Below are positions 41,976 through 50,256 of a stretch of DNA of 64,000 nucleotides, piece after piece. Position numbers and translations under genes: made by a program. Positions within the stretch are counted from its first letter, which is position 1, and each line of letters starts with the position of its first letter. The notes beneath the pieces are model-generated. The model was not told the DNA's origin. It was given only the letters and a program-made list of their open reading frames with translations, and made no database searches. This DNA comes from Micromonospora pisi (GTDB taxonomy: Bacteria > Actinomycetota > Actinomycetes > Mycobacteriales > Micromonosporaceae), in assembly GCF_003633685.1 (NCBI RefSeq), contig NZ_RBKT01000001.1, positions 7,502,001 to 7,566,000 on the forward strand. Reading direction: 5' to 3'.

Positions 41976-42733
41976 CCACCACCACCATCAGCGCACCGGC
42001 CTACCTCACCGCCGTCACCACGGCGATCGGGCGGGTCACCGAGAGCCAGTCCGACGGCGTACGGGCCGCGGCAACGCTGATCACCACGGCACTCGACCAC
42101 GGCGGCGTGGTGCAGGCGTTCGGCTGCGGACACTCCGAGGCGCTCTCGATGGAGATCGCCGGCCGGGCCGGGGGACTCGTCCCCACCAACAAGATCGCGC
42201 TACGGGACCTCGTCCTCTACGGCGGCGCCGACCGGTCCGTACTCGACGACCCGCTGCTCGAACGGGATCCGGCGGTGGCCCACCGGCTCTACGAACTGGC
42301 GCCGGTGAAGCCCGACGACGTCTTCGTCCTGACCTCCAACTCCGGCGTCAACGGCGTGATCGTCGAGTTCGCCCTGCTGGTCAAGGAACGCGGCCACCGC
42401 CTGATCGGGATCACCTCACTCGACCACACCGCCCGGGTGGAGTCCCGCCATCCGTCCGGGCGACGACTGGCCGACATCGCCGACGTGGTGCTCGACAACG
42501 GCGCACCGTACGGCGACGCCGCCCTGCCCATCCCCGGCGGCGGTGCCGTCGGGGCGATCTCGTCGATCACCGGTGCCCTGCTGGCCCAGCAGATCGTCAC
42601 CGAGGTCGTCGCACACCTGCTCGCCGCCGGACAGACCCCGCCGATCTACCTGTCGGCGAACGTGCCCGGCGGCGACACCCACAACAACGAACTAGAGGCG
42701 CGGTACGCCGGGCGTATCCGACGCACCGCCTAA
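41972..42733 (+). CDS. SIS-domain sugar-phosphate protein (UPF0309-like)
   Basis: A 253-residue SIS-fold protein. The first sugar-phosphate loop is VVQAFGCGHSEALSMEIAGRAGG near residue 50, the second VFVLTSNSGVNGVIVEFALL near 122, followed by GHRLIGITSLDHT and a Gly-rich PIPGGGAVGAISSITG. This matches the UPF0309 group, predicted phosphosugar isomerases or binding proteins linked to amino-sugar use; no reaction is firmly assigned. The ATG at 41972 follows GGAGGGG and overlaps the regulator stop codon. Confidence 0.88.
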   Translation: MTTTTISAPAYLTAVTTAIGRVTESQSDGVRAAATLITTALDHGGVVQAFGCGHSEALSMEIAGRAGGLVPTNKIALRDLVLYGGADRSVLDDPLLERDPAVAHRLYELAPVKPDDVFVLTSNSGVNGVIVEFALLVKERGHRLIGITSLDHTARVESRHPSGRRLADIADVVLDNGAPYGDAALPIPGGGAVGAISSITGALLAQQIVTEVVAHLLAAGQTPPIYLSANVPGGDTHNNELEARYAGRIRRTA

Positions 42734-42754
42734 CAGAAGGCGAGGCCGCCGACC

Positions 42755-44176
42755 ATGGACCCCTCTTCCACCCCGGTCGTACGCCGTACCAGTCGGCGAC
42801 GCCTGTTGCAGGCCGCAGGTGTCGGCCTGGCCGCCCCCGCGCTCACCGGCTGCGTCACCAGCGGCGGCAACGACGACGACGCCGCCGTCGCCAAGGGCCG
42901 GACCAGCGCCGAGAACCCGCTCGGCGTACCGGAGAAGACCCCGCTCGAGGTGGTCATCTTCAAGGGCGGGTACGGCGACGCGTACGCGACCAACGCCGAG
43001 GCGCTCTACCAGCAGCGTCACCCCGGCGCGACGATCGACCACAAGGGCATCCAGAAGGTCGGCGAGGCGCTGCAACCCCGGTTCGTCGCCGACACCCCGC
43101 CGGACGTGGTCGACAACACCGGTGCCGGTCGGCTCGACCTCGCCACCCTGGTCGGCGCGGGCAAGCTGACCGACCTGGCAGAGCTGCTCGACGCCCCCTC
43201 GATCGACGACCCGGCCCGGAAGCTGCGCGACACGCTGCTGCCCGGGGTGGTGGAGGACGGCACGCTCGACGGGAAGGTGTACTCGCTCAACTTCACGTAC
43301 ACCGCCTGGGGTCTCTGGTATTCCAAGCCGCTCTTCGACCGGCACGGCTGGAGCTACCCGACCACCTGGGAGGCGATGCTCGCGCTCTGCGCCGAGATCA
43401 AGAAGGCCGGCATCGCGCCCTGGACGTACCAGGGCAAGTACCCGGAGTACCTCAACGACCCACTGCTGGCCATGGCCGCCAAGGCGGGGGGTCAGGACCT
43501 GGTCAGGGCGGTCGACAACCTGCAACCCGGCGCCTGGAAGCAGCAACCGCTGCTCGACGCGGCCGGCGCCGTCGCCGAACTCGCCGGACGGGGTTACCTG
43601 CTCTCCGGGTCGGAGGCGCTCTCGCACACCGAGTCGCAGGCCGCCTGGTCCCAGGGCAAGGCCGCGTTCATCCCGTGCGGGTCCTGGCTGGAGGCCGAGC
43701 AGAAGGGGATCACCCCGGACGGCTTCGACATGGTGATGGGTGCGGTGCCCGCACTCGGCGCGGGCGACAAACTACCCTTCGGCGCGCTGCTCGCGGCGAG
43801 CAGTGAATCGTTCCTGGTGCCGGCGAAGGCGAAGAACCCACGCGGCGGGTTGGAGTTCCTGCGGATCCTCTTCTCCCAACCGGCGGCCCGCAAGTTCGCC
43901 GAACTCAACAGCACGCTGCCCAGCGTCGCCGGGGCCACCGACGGGCTGACCGTGAGCACCGGGCTCGGGTCGGTCCGCGGGGCCGTGGCGGCGGCGGGGA
44001 CGAACACCTTCACGTACCGGTTCCGTACCTGGTACGCCCCGCTGGCCAAGGCGGTCGACGACGCCACCGGGGAACTGGCGACCCGACGGATCAGCCCGGC
44101 GCAGTGGGCCGACCGGATCCAGCAGGCGGCCGACGCGATCGCCAAGGACACCACCGTCACCAAGTACCGCCGGTAG
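42755..44176 (+). CDS. ngcE: Carbohydrate ABC transporter substrate-binding lipoprotein, NgcE-like
   Basis: The 473-residue precursor has a twin-arginine-like lipoprotein signal (RRTSRRRLLQAAG, lipobox ALTGC) and an extracellular solute-binding protein family 1 fold. Characteristic elements are LEVVIFKGGYGDAYATNAEALYQQRHP, DVVDNTGAGRLDL, LNFTYTAWGLWYSKPLFDRHGW and FIPCGSWLEAEQK. The sequence resembles NgcE, the N-acetylglucosamine and chitobiose receptor known from Streptomyces. Together with NgcF- and NgcG-like permeases it should import chitin breakdown products. No ATPase gene is present in the operon; a shared MsiK-type ATPase is the known solution for this family. Confidence 0.88.
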   Translation: MDPSSTPVVRRTSRRRLLQAAGVGLAAPALTGCVTSGGNDDDAAVAKGRTSAENPLGVPEKTPLEVVIFKGGYGDAYATNAEALYQQRHPGATIDHKGIQKVGEALQPRFVADTPPDVVDNTGAGRLDLATLVGAGKLTDLAELLDAPSIDDPARKLRDTLLPGVVEDGTLDGKVYSLNFTYTAWGLWYSKPLFDRHGWSYPTTWEAMLALCAEIKKAGIAPWTYQGKYPEYLNDPLLAMAAKAGGQDLVRAVDNLQPGAWKQQPLLDAAGAVAELAGRGYLLSGSEALSHTESQAAWSQGKAAFIPCGSWLEAEQKGITPDGFDMVMGAVPALGAGDKLPFGALLAASSESFLVPAKAKNPRGGLEFLRILFSQPAARKFAELNSTLPSVAGATDGLTVSTGLGSVRGAVAAAGTNTFTYRFRTWYAPLAKAVDDATGELATRRISPAQWADRIQQAADAIAKDTTVTKYRR

Positions 44177-44182
44177 CCACCG

Positions 44183-45109
44183 ATGGCGGCCATGCGGCAC
44201 GGCAAATACCGGTTCCTGGCCGGCGCGATCCTGCCAGGGCTGCTGCTGTACGCGGTCTTCGTGCTCTCCCCGTACGCGCAGGCGTTCTACCTCTCGCTCA
44301 CCGACTGGACCGGAGTGTCGGGCCAGGTGACCTTCGTCGGGCTGGAGAACTACCAGCGGCTGCTCGACGACCGGTCGTTTCTGGCGGCGCTGCGCAACAA
44401 CGGGCTGATGCTGCTGGTCGTACCGTTGGCCACCATCGCCCTCGGGCTGCTGCTCGCCGCGCTGGTCAACTTCGGCGGTCGCCGGGGCAGCACCATGCTG
44501 GCCGGAATCAGGGGCGCCGAGTTCTACAAGATCGCCTATTTCTTCCCGCAGCTGCTCTCGCTGCCGATCATCGCCATGCTCTGGCAGTTCGTCTACCACC
44601 CCAACGAGGGACTGCTCAACGGCTTCCTCCGCGCGGTCGGCCTGGACGCGCTGGCCCGCGCCTGGCTCGGCGAACCCGGACTGGCGCTCTGGGCGGTGAT
44701 GGCCGTCCTGGTCTGGTCGTCGGTCGGGTTCTACATGGTGCTCTTCTCCGCCGCCATGGAGTCGATCCCGCGTGACGTGCTGGAGGCCGCCGTGCTCGAC
44801 GGCGCCGGCCGGCTCGCCACCCTGCGCCGGGTGATCGTGCCGCTGCTCTGGGACAACGTCCAGGTCGCCTTCGTCTACCTGGGCGTACTCGCGCTCGACG
44901 GGTTCGCCATCGTGCAGATCATGACGGTGGGACCGGGCGGCCCGGACGGCGCCACCGAGGTCATCGGGCTCGGCCTCTACCGGAGCGCGTTCACGTACGG
45001 CAAGTTCGGCTACGCCGCGGCGATGGGCGTGGCGCTCTTCTTCCTCACCCTGGCCTTCGCCGCGATCGCACTGCGGGCCAGCCGACGGGAACGGGTGGAG
45101 CTGTCATGA
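44183..45109 (+). CDS. ngcF: Sugar ABC transporter permease, NgcF-like
   Basis: The 308-residue protein has six membrane helices and the MalF-type EAA loop AAMESIPRDVLEAAVLDGAGRLATLRRVIVPLL near residue 200, which contacts the ATPase. The N terminus FLAGAILPGLLLYAVFVLSPYAQAFYLSLTDW is typical of family members, and the insertion NFGGRRGSTMLAGIRGAEFYKIAYFFPQLLS is seen in NgcF proteins. It pairs with the NgcG-like permease, whose ATG overlaps its stop (ATGA). Confidence 0.88.
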   Translation: MAAMRHGKYRFLAGAILPGLLLYAVFVLSPYAQAFYLSLTDWTGVSGQVTFVGLENYQRLLDDRSFLAALRNNGLMLLVVPLATIALGLLLAALVNFGGRRGSTMLAGIRGAEFYKIAYFFPQLLSLPIIAMLWQFVYHPNEGLLNGFLRAVGLDALARAWLGEPGLALWAVMAVLVWSSVGFYMVLFSAAMESIPRDVLEAAVLDGAGRLATLRRVIVPLLWDNVQVAFVYLGVLALDGFAIVQIMTVGPGGPDGATEVIGLGLYRSAFTYGKFGYAAAMGVALFFLTLAFAAIALRASRRERVELS

Positions 45110-45999
45110 CCGCTCTCGTCGACCGGCCGGCGCGTCCGGCCACCGGCCCCCCACCGAGTGGCCCGGTGGCCCGCCCGGGACGGGTCACGGACCGGGCCGC
45201 CCACCTCTTCCTCGTCGGCTGGGCGGTGCTGGTCACCGTACCGCTGCTCTGGGCGGTGCTCAGCTCGCTCAAGACCGACCGGGAGATTCTGACCAGCCCG
45301 TGGACCCTGCCGGCGCAACCGCAGTTCGACAACTGGTCCCGGGCCTGGACCCAGGCCTCCATCGGCACCTACTTCGTCAACAGCGCGATCGTGGTCGGCT
45401 GCGCGCTCGTGCTGACCATGCTGCTCGGCTCCCTGGTGGCGTACGCGCTGGCCCGGTACACCTTCTCCGGCAACCGGCTGCTCTACTACCTCTTCGTCGC
45501 CGGCATTCTCTTCCCGGTCTTCCTCGCCCTGGTCCCGCTCTTCTTCGTGGTCAAGCAACTCGGGCTGATCGGCACCTATCCGGGGCTGATCCTGGTCTAC
45601 AGCGCGTACGCGCTGCCGTTCACCGTCTTCTTCCTGCACTCGTTCTTCCGGACGCTGCCCACGGCGATCGCCGAGGCCGCCTTCCTGGACGGCTGCTCGC
45701 ACGCGGGGGTGTTCTTCCGGGTGATGCTGCCGTTGGCCCGGCCGGGGCTGGTCAGCATCGCGATCTTCAACTTCCTCGGGCTGTGGAACCAGTACCTGCT
45801 GCCCCTCGTCCTCAATCCCGACCCGGACCGGTACGTGCTCGCCCAGGGGCTCGCCGCGCTCTCGGTCAGCCAGGGCTACCGCAGCGACTGGAGCGGCCTG
45901 TTCGCCGGGCTCACCATCGCGATGCTGCCGGTCCTCGCCGCCTACGTGCTCTTCCAACGCCAGATCCGCTCCGGCCTCACCGCCGGCGCGGTGAAGTGA
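45106..45999 (+). CDS. ngcG: Sugar ABC transporter permease, NgcG-like
   Basis: The 297-residue MalG-type permease has six helices, the TDREILTSPWTLPAQPQFDNW periplasmic segment, and the EAA loop AIAEAAFLDGCSHAGVFFRVMLPLARPGL near residue 185. It forms the heterodimeric channel with the NgcF-like protein. Translational coupling to the upstream gene is indicated by the 4-base overlap. The secreted GH16 gene follows 89 bases later and may belong to the same transcript. Confidence 0.88.
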   Translation: MTALVDRPARPATGPPPSGPVARPGRVTDRAAHLFLVGWAVLVTVPLLWAVLSSLKTDREILTSPWTLPAQPQFDNWSRAWTQASIGTYFVNSAIVVGCALVLTMLLGSLVAYALARYTFSGNRLLYYLFVAGILFPVFLALVPLFFVVKQLGLIGTYPGLILVYSAYALPFTVFFLHSFFRTLPTAIAEAAFLDGCSHAGVFFRVMLPLARPGLVSIAIFNFLGLWNQYLLPLVLNPDPDRYVLAQGLAALSVSQGYRSDWSGLFAGLTIAMLPVLAAYVLFQRQIRSGLTAGAVK

Positions 46000-46088
46000 C
46001 ACCCGCTCCGGCTCTCCCACCCGGCACCCCACGGCCGACCACCGTAGTCCGGCCGTACCCCTTTCCTGTTCCCCCGTGAGGAGACCCC

Positions 46089-47285
46089 GTGTCCACGAAA
46101 CCCACCGCGAGAAGTCTCGCGGCCGGTGCGGCGGCCGTACTGGCCGCCGGAACCCTCGCCGGCCTCACCGCGACCGCCTCCGCCGGCACCGCACCGTCGG
46201 ACGCCCCCGCCATCGCCGCGAACTGCGGTGTGCTCTTCGACGACTTCGCCTACTCGTCGTCGTCCGACCCGGCCATCGCCGCCCGCAACTGGACCGTACG
46301 CACCAACTCCGGTGGACCGGGCGTACCCGGTGCGGCCTGGCCGGCGGCGAACGTCAGCTTCCCCACCGACGCCGGACAGAAGGTCCTCCAGCTCACCGCG
46401 AAGACCGACGGCACCGCCGGCGGCACCAGCCACTCCGAGTTCTTCCACCAGCGCAAATTCTTCGAGGGGACCTACGCCAGCCGGGTCCGGTTCGCCGACA
46501 CCCCGTCATCGGGACCGGACGGGGACCACCTGGTCGAGACCTTCTTCACCATCACACCGCTGGACCGACCGCTCGACCCGAACTATGGCGAGATCGACTT
46601 CGAGTACCTGCCGAACGGCGGCTGGGGCGAACAGGGGCCGATCTTCTACCAGACCACCTGGGAGACGTACCAGAACGAGCCGTGGCAGGCCGACAACACC
46701 CACACCGCGCAACGGACCAGCTTCAACGGCTGGCATGACCTGGTCTTCACGGTCTCCGACGGGCGGGTGAAGTACTACGTGGACGGTGTGCAGGTGGCCG
46801 ACCACGGGGACCGGTACTACCCGGAAACCCCAATGTCGATCAACTTCAACCTGTGGTTCATCGACCTCACCGGGCGGACCGGCACCGGGCTGGCCACGTA
46901 CGTCCAGCAGGTCGACTACCTCTACTACGCCGACCGGGAGGTGATCACCACCGCCGAGGCGAAGAGCCGGGTCACCGCGTACCGGTCGGCGGGCACCAAC
47001 CACGTCGACACGGTCGGCACCGGTGGCACCTGCCCGACGACACCGCCCACCTCGACGCCGACCACCCGCCCTCCGACGACGCCCCCGACCACCCGGCCGC
47101 CGACCACGCCGCCGACCACCGCGCCACCGGCCAACTGCGCCGCCGCGCCGGCCTGGGACTGGGGCACCGTCTACCTGGAGGGCGCCCGGGTCAAGCACAA
47201 CGGTCGGCTCTGGCAGGCCAACTGGTGGACCCAGGGCTCCGAGCCGGGCCTGACCGCCCAGTGGCGTGACCTCGGGCGCTGCTGA
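46089..47285 (+). CDS. Secreted GH16 glycoside hydrolase with CBM5/12-type module
   Basis: The 398-residue precursor has a Sec signal peptide ending near ATASA, a GH16 jelly-roll domain (about 45-290), a Pro/Thr linker (TTRPPTTPP repeats) and a C-terminal CBM5/12-like module. That module shows APAWDWGTVYLEGARVKHNG and WQANWWTQGSEPG, with the aromatic residues that bind chitin or cellulose. Catalytic residues lie in GEIDFEYLP: Glu168, Asp170, Glu172, the ExDxE arrangement. GH16 enzymes cut beta-1,3/1,4-glucans, agar or related glycans, so the fit with a GlcNAc import operon is not obvious. GTG at 46089 follows GAGGAG. Confidence 0.88.
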   Translation: MSTKPTARSLAAGAAAVLAAGTLAGLTATASAGTAPSDAPAIAANCGVLFDDFAYSSSSDPAIAARNWTVRTNSGGPGVPGAAWPAANVSFPTDAGQKVLQLTAKTDGTAGGTSHSEFFHQRKFFEGTYASRVRFADTPSSGPDGDHLVETFFTITPLDRPLDPNYGEIDFEYLPNGGWGEQGPIFYQTTWETYQNEPWQADNTHTAQRTSFNGWHDLVFTVSDGRVKYYVDGVQVADHGDRYYPETPMSINFNLWFIDLTGRTGTGLATYVQQVDYLYYADREVITTAEAKSRVTAYRSAGTNHVDTVGTGGTCPTTPPTSTPTTRPPTTPPTTRPPTTPPTTAPPANCAAAPAWDWGTVYLEGARVKHNGRLWQANWWTQGSEPGLTAQWRDLGRC

Positions 47286-47335
47286 ACACGGTCACGCGGA
47301 AGCGACGGCACCTCCGCGACATGCACAACGAGGCG

Positions 47336-47398
47336 GGCTCCTCCGCCGGCCGGACCGTACGGCATCTCGCCGTGTCGGCACCGGTCGGCGGGGGAGCC
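47336..47398. terminator. Long imperfect hairpin between GH16 and metallopeptidase genes
   Basis: GGCTCCTCCGCCGGCCGG (47336-47353) pairs along 18 positions with CCGGTCGGCGGGGGAGCC (47381-47398), with two G-T wobbles and no gaps. It lies between convergent genes ending at 47285 and 47403. Confidence 0.65.
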
Positions 47399-47402
47399 GC
47401 TC

Positions 47403-48299
47403 CTAGCGTCCGCTGCCGAAGGTGTCGCAGGCGGTCGGGTCGCCCGTGTCGTAGCCGCGCTTGAACCACTCCTGGCGCTGTGCCGAGGTGCCGTGGGTGA
47501 ACGCGGACTCGTCGATCTGTCCACCGGAACGCTGCTGGATGGCGTCGTCCCCGATCGCCGCCGCCGTGTCCAGGCCCTGCTGGATGTCCTCGTCGGTGAT
47601 GCTGGTGAAGATCTTCTCGCCGCGCGCGTCGGCGGTGCCGGTGGCGTTCTTCGCCCACGCGCCGGCGAAGCAGTCGGCCTGCAGTTCGAGTGCGACCGAG
47701 AGTTGGTTGGCCTGGCCCGGGTCGCGGGCCTGCCGCTGGCGCAACTGTGCCTCGGTGCCGAGCAGGTCCTGCACGTGGTGGCCGTACTCGTGGGCGAGCA
47801 CGTACGGCTGGGCGAACTCGCCCGGGGCACCGAGCTGGTCGGCGAGCTGCTGGTAGAAGGTCAGATCGATGTAGACCTGGTCGTCGGCCGGGCAGTAGAA
47901 CGGGCCGACACCGGAGTCCGCTGCGCCGCAGCCGGTGTTCACCGCCTGCTCGAAGAAGACGGTGTCCGACTCGGTGTACGTCTTGCCGAAGGACTCCGGC
48001 AGGGCCCGCTGCCACCAGTTCTGGATCGAGTTGACGTACAGGGTGTTGCGGCAGTCGAGCTTGCGCAGCGCGTCGTCGGCCGCGCACTGCTGCTGGATCG
48101 CGGTGTTGTCACCCTGCTCGTCGCCGTTGTTGGTGAGGGCGTTGAGCCCGAAACCGCCACCGACCAGCGCGACGAGGACGGTCACGATGACGCCGACCAG
48201 GCCACCGCCGCCGCCGAGGGAGATCCCACCCGGTCCGCCCGACCCTCGTCGGTCCTCCACCTGACTGGTGTCGATCTCCGCGTTCTCGTTCAGCTCCAT
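47403..48299 (-). CDS. Neutral zinc metallopeptidase, YpfJ-like membrane protein
   Basis: This 298-residue protein has a short hydrophilic N terminus with a Gly-rich stretch, one membrane helix (LVGVIVTVLVALVGGGFGLNAL), and an extracytoplasmic peptidase domain of the putative neutral zinc metallopeptidase family. The zinc motif HEYGHH lies in VLAHEYGHHVQDLLG near residue 175, and the third ligand region is ELQADCFAGAWA. Four cysteines are paired by position with known members. The physiological substrate of the family is unknown. GGAG precedes the ATG at 48299. Confidence 0.9.
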   Translation of the reverse strand: MELNENAEIDTSQVEDRRGSGGPGGISLGGGGGLVGVIVTVLVALVGGGFGLNALTNNGDEQGDNTAIQQQCAADDALRKLDCRNTLYVNSIQNWWQRALPESFGKTYTESDTVFFEQAVNTGCGAADSGVGPFYCPADDQVYIDLTFYQQLADQLGAPGEFAQPYVLAHEYGHHVQDLLGTEAQLRQRQARDPGQANQLSVALELQADCFAGAWAKNATGTADARGEKIFTSITDEDIQQGLDTAAAIGDDAIQQRSGGQIDESAFTHGTSAQRQEWFKRGYDTGDPTACDTFGSGR

Positions 48300-48636
48300 G
48301 TCGGCTCCAGTTCAACGGGGGGCACCGCTGGTTGATTTACCCGGGTCTGTCCTTGTCTGGTGCTGGAACGGATCCCGTTGGCGGTCCGATACCCCGCGCG
48401 CCAGATCGGTAATCCCGGCCCGGGCGCCACCGGCGATCCCGCTGGTCATCGGCGCGGTCTTCGCGCTGGTCGGCGGCATGCTAGATTCCGCGCGTCCCAA
48501 TCCGCCCTTGTCGCCCCGGTCGTGACGGTCGCTACGGTCGTCGGCGCAGGGCGGAAGTCGGTCGCAGCCCGGACCCGGGGCGGGTTCCGGCGATCACCGT
48601 ACCGGCCGCGCCGGTCCTACCGAGGAAGTCGCCCTC
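48300..48636. other. Intergenic region between divergent genes, no gene seen
   Basis: The 337-base region separates the divergent metallopeptidase and polytopic membrane protein genes. Open frames in it are short and lack start signals. A -10-like TAGATT at 48482-48487 points toward the plus-strand gene but lacks a clear -35 box. GAGGAAG before 48637 is the ribosome-binding site of that gene. Confidence 0.5.
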
Positions 48637-50220
48637 ATGACCACGCTCGCTCCGAACCGACCCACCGAACGCTGGGAACGGTTGCGGCACTGGGGTACGG
48701 ATCGTACGAGGCGACTGCCCGGGGAGATCGGCCACCTGCTGCGCCGCCACTGGGCCCTCGTCCTGCTCCTGCTGGCCGGTGTGGTGCTGCGGCTACTCGT
48801 GGTGATCGCCTACAACCCCGCTCTGTGGTACCAGGGCGACAGCCAGAGCTACCTGGGACTGGCCTACCTCAAGGAGCCCGGCACGATCCGGCCCTACGGG
48901 TACAGCTTCTTCCTCAGCCTCCTGTTGGACCTGCACTCGGTTCGACGGATCATCCTGATCCAGCACCTCATGGGGCTGGCCGTGGTGATCGCCGGGTACG
49001 TGTTCCTCCAGCGTCGCGGCGTCTCCCGACTGGTCGCCACGCTCGCCGTGGCACCGCTGCTGCTCGACGCGCGTACCGCGGCGCTCGAACACTTCCTGCT
49101 CGCCGAGACGCTCTTCACCAGCCTGGTCGTGCTCGGCATGCTGGCGCTGACCTGGCGGCAGGTTCCCGGCTGGCTCGGTGTGCTGGTCGCGGCCGGGGCG
49201 TTCTCCTGGGCGGCGACGACCCGGTCGATCGGGATGGTCGCGGCGGTGGTGCCGGTGCTCTACCTGCTTCTGCGTCGGGTGGACTGGCGCAAGACCGGGG
49301 CGTTCGTCGCCATCCTGGTGATCACGCTCGGCGGCTACGTGGTCTGGTACCACGGCCACCACGGCCAGTACTCGTTCGGCACGTACGGATCCCGGTTCCT
49401 CTGGGCCCGGACCATGACCTTCGTCGACTGCGACAAGCTCGACCTGACCGACGAGGAACGGCTGACCTGCCCCGACCAGCCCATCGACAAGCGGCTTCCG
49501 CCGGACATGTACCTGTGGGGGCCGGGCAGCAAGGCGGAGTTCAAGACCATGCCGGACGAGGTGTTCGGCTCCTTCGCCAAGAAGGCGATCCTGGGTCAGC
49601 CCCTCGACTACCTGCAGCTCGTCGCCAAGGAGACCTGGCAGACGGTACGACCGGGGCCGTACCCCGACGACCGCGTCGCCTGCATCGCGAGCGTCTGGGA
49701 CTTCCCGAAGATGGACGACACCGGCTGCGCACCCCACATGGCACCGCAGAACCCGGCCAAGCGCCGCTTCGCCGGGCTGGCCCGGGACCACGAGCACGCG
49801 CTGATGAACCCGCTCAACCGCTACTCGGCGGTGGCCACCGTGCCGGCGACCCTCGTCGGCCTCTGCTTCCTGCTCGCCGTGGTGCTCGCCTTCTACCGCC
49901 CCAGAGCCTCGAGTTGGCGCGACTACCTGAACCCGCTGGCCTGGGTGACCCTGGCCTTCGGCATGATCATCGGCAGTGTCGCCACGTCGATGATCGACCC
50001 CCGCTACACCGTGCCGTCGCTACCCCTGGGGGTGATCGGCGCCGCGTTGGCGTGGCAGCGGTTCCGGGCCGCCCGGCAGGCACCCGACCCGGCCACGCCG
50101 CAACCGTCCGTGCCGTCGCAGTCCTCCGGGGCACCGGAGACGTCGACGGCGGCGGCCTCGGCGGAAACGACCGTTTCCGCCACCGGATCCGAGCCGCCCA
50201 CGGACGTGCCGGCGCGGTGA
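48637..50220 (+). CDS. Polytopic membrane protein, GT39/ArnT-like glycosyltransferase fold
   Basis: The 527-residue protein has about eleven helices, beginning WALVLLLLAGVVLRLLVVIAYNP followed by WYQGDSQSYLGLAY. That acidic first loop is typical of GT-C glycosyltransferases that use polyprenyl-phosphate sugars. TTRSIGMVAAVVPVLYLLLR and a large extracytoplasmic domain with cysteines (DCDKLDLTDEERLTC; VACIASVWDF) follow. The disordered C-terminal tail of about 60 residues is Pro/Ser/Thr-rich. Family assignment is by architecture; donor and acceptor are unknown. GAGGAAG nine bases upstream supports the ATG. Confidence 0.75.
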   Translation: MTTLAPNRPTERWERLRHWGTDRTRRLPGEIGHLLRRHWALVLLLLAGVVLRLLVVIAYNPALWYQGDSQSYLGLAYLKEPGTIRPYGYSFFLSLLLDLHSVRRIILIQHLMGLAVVIAGYVFLQRRGVSRLVATLAVAPLLLDARTAALEHFLLAETLFTSLVVLGMLALTWRQVPGWLGVLVAAGAFSWAATTRSIGMVAAVVPVLYLLLRRVDWRKTGAFVAILVITLGGYVVWYHGHHGQYSFGTYGSRFLWARTMTFVDCDKLDLTDEERLTCPDQPIDKRLPPDMYLWGPGSKAEFKTMPDEVFGSFAKKAILGQPLDYLQLVAKETWQTVRPGPYPDDRVACIASVWDFPKMDDTGCAPHMAPQNPAKRRFAGLARDHEHALMNPLNRYSAVATVPATLVGLCFLLAVVLAFYRPRASSWRDYLNPLAWVTLAFGMIIGSVATSMIDPRYTVPSLPLGVIGAALAWQRFRAARQAPDPATPQPSVPSQSSGAPETSTAAASAETTVSATGSEPPTDVPAR

Positions 50221-50256
50221 CGGCTCGGTGACGCCGGCCGGGTAACGCTGGCCCGT

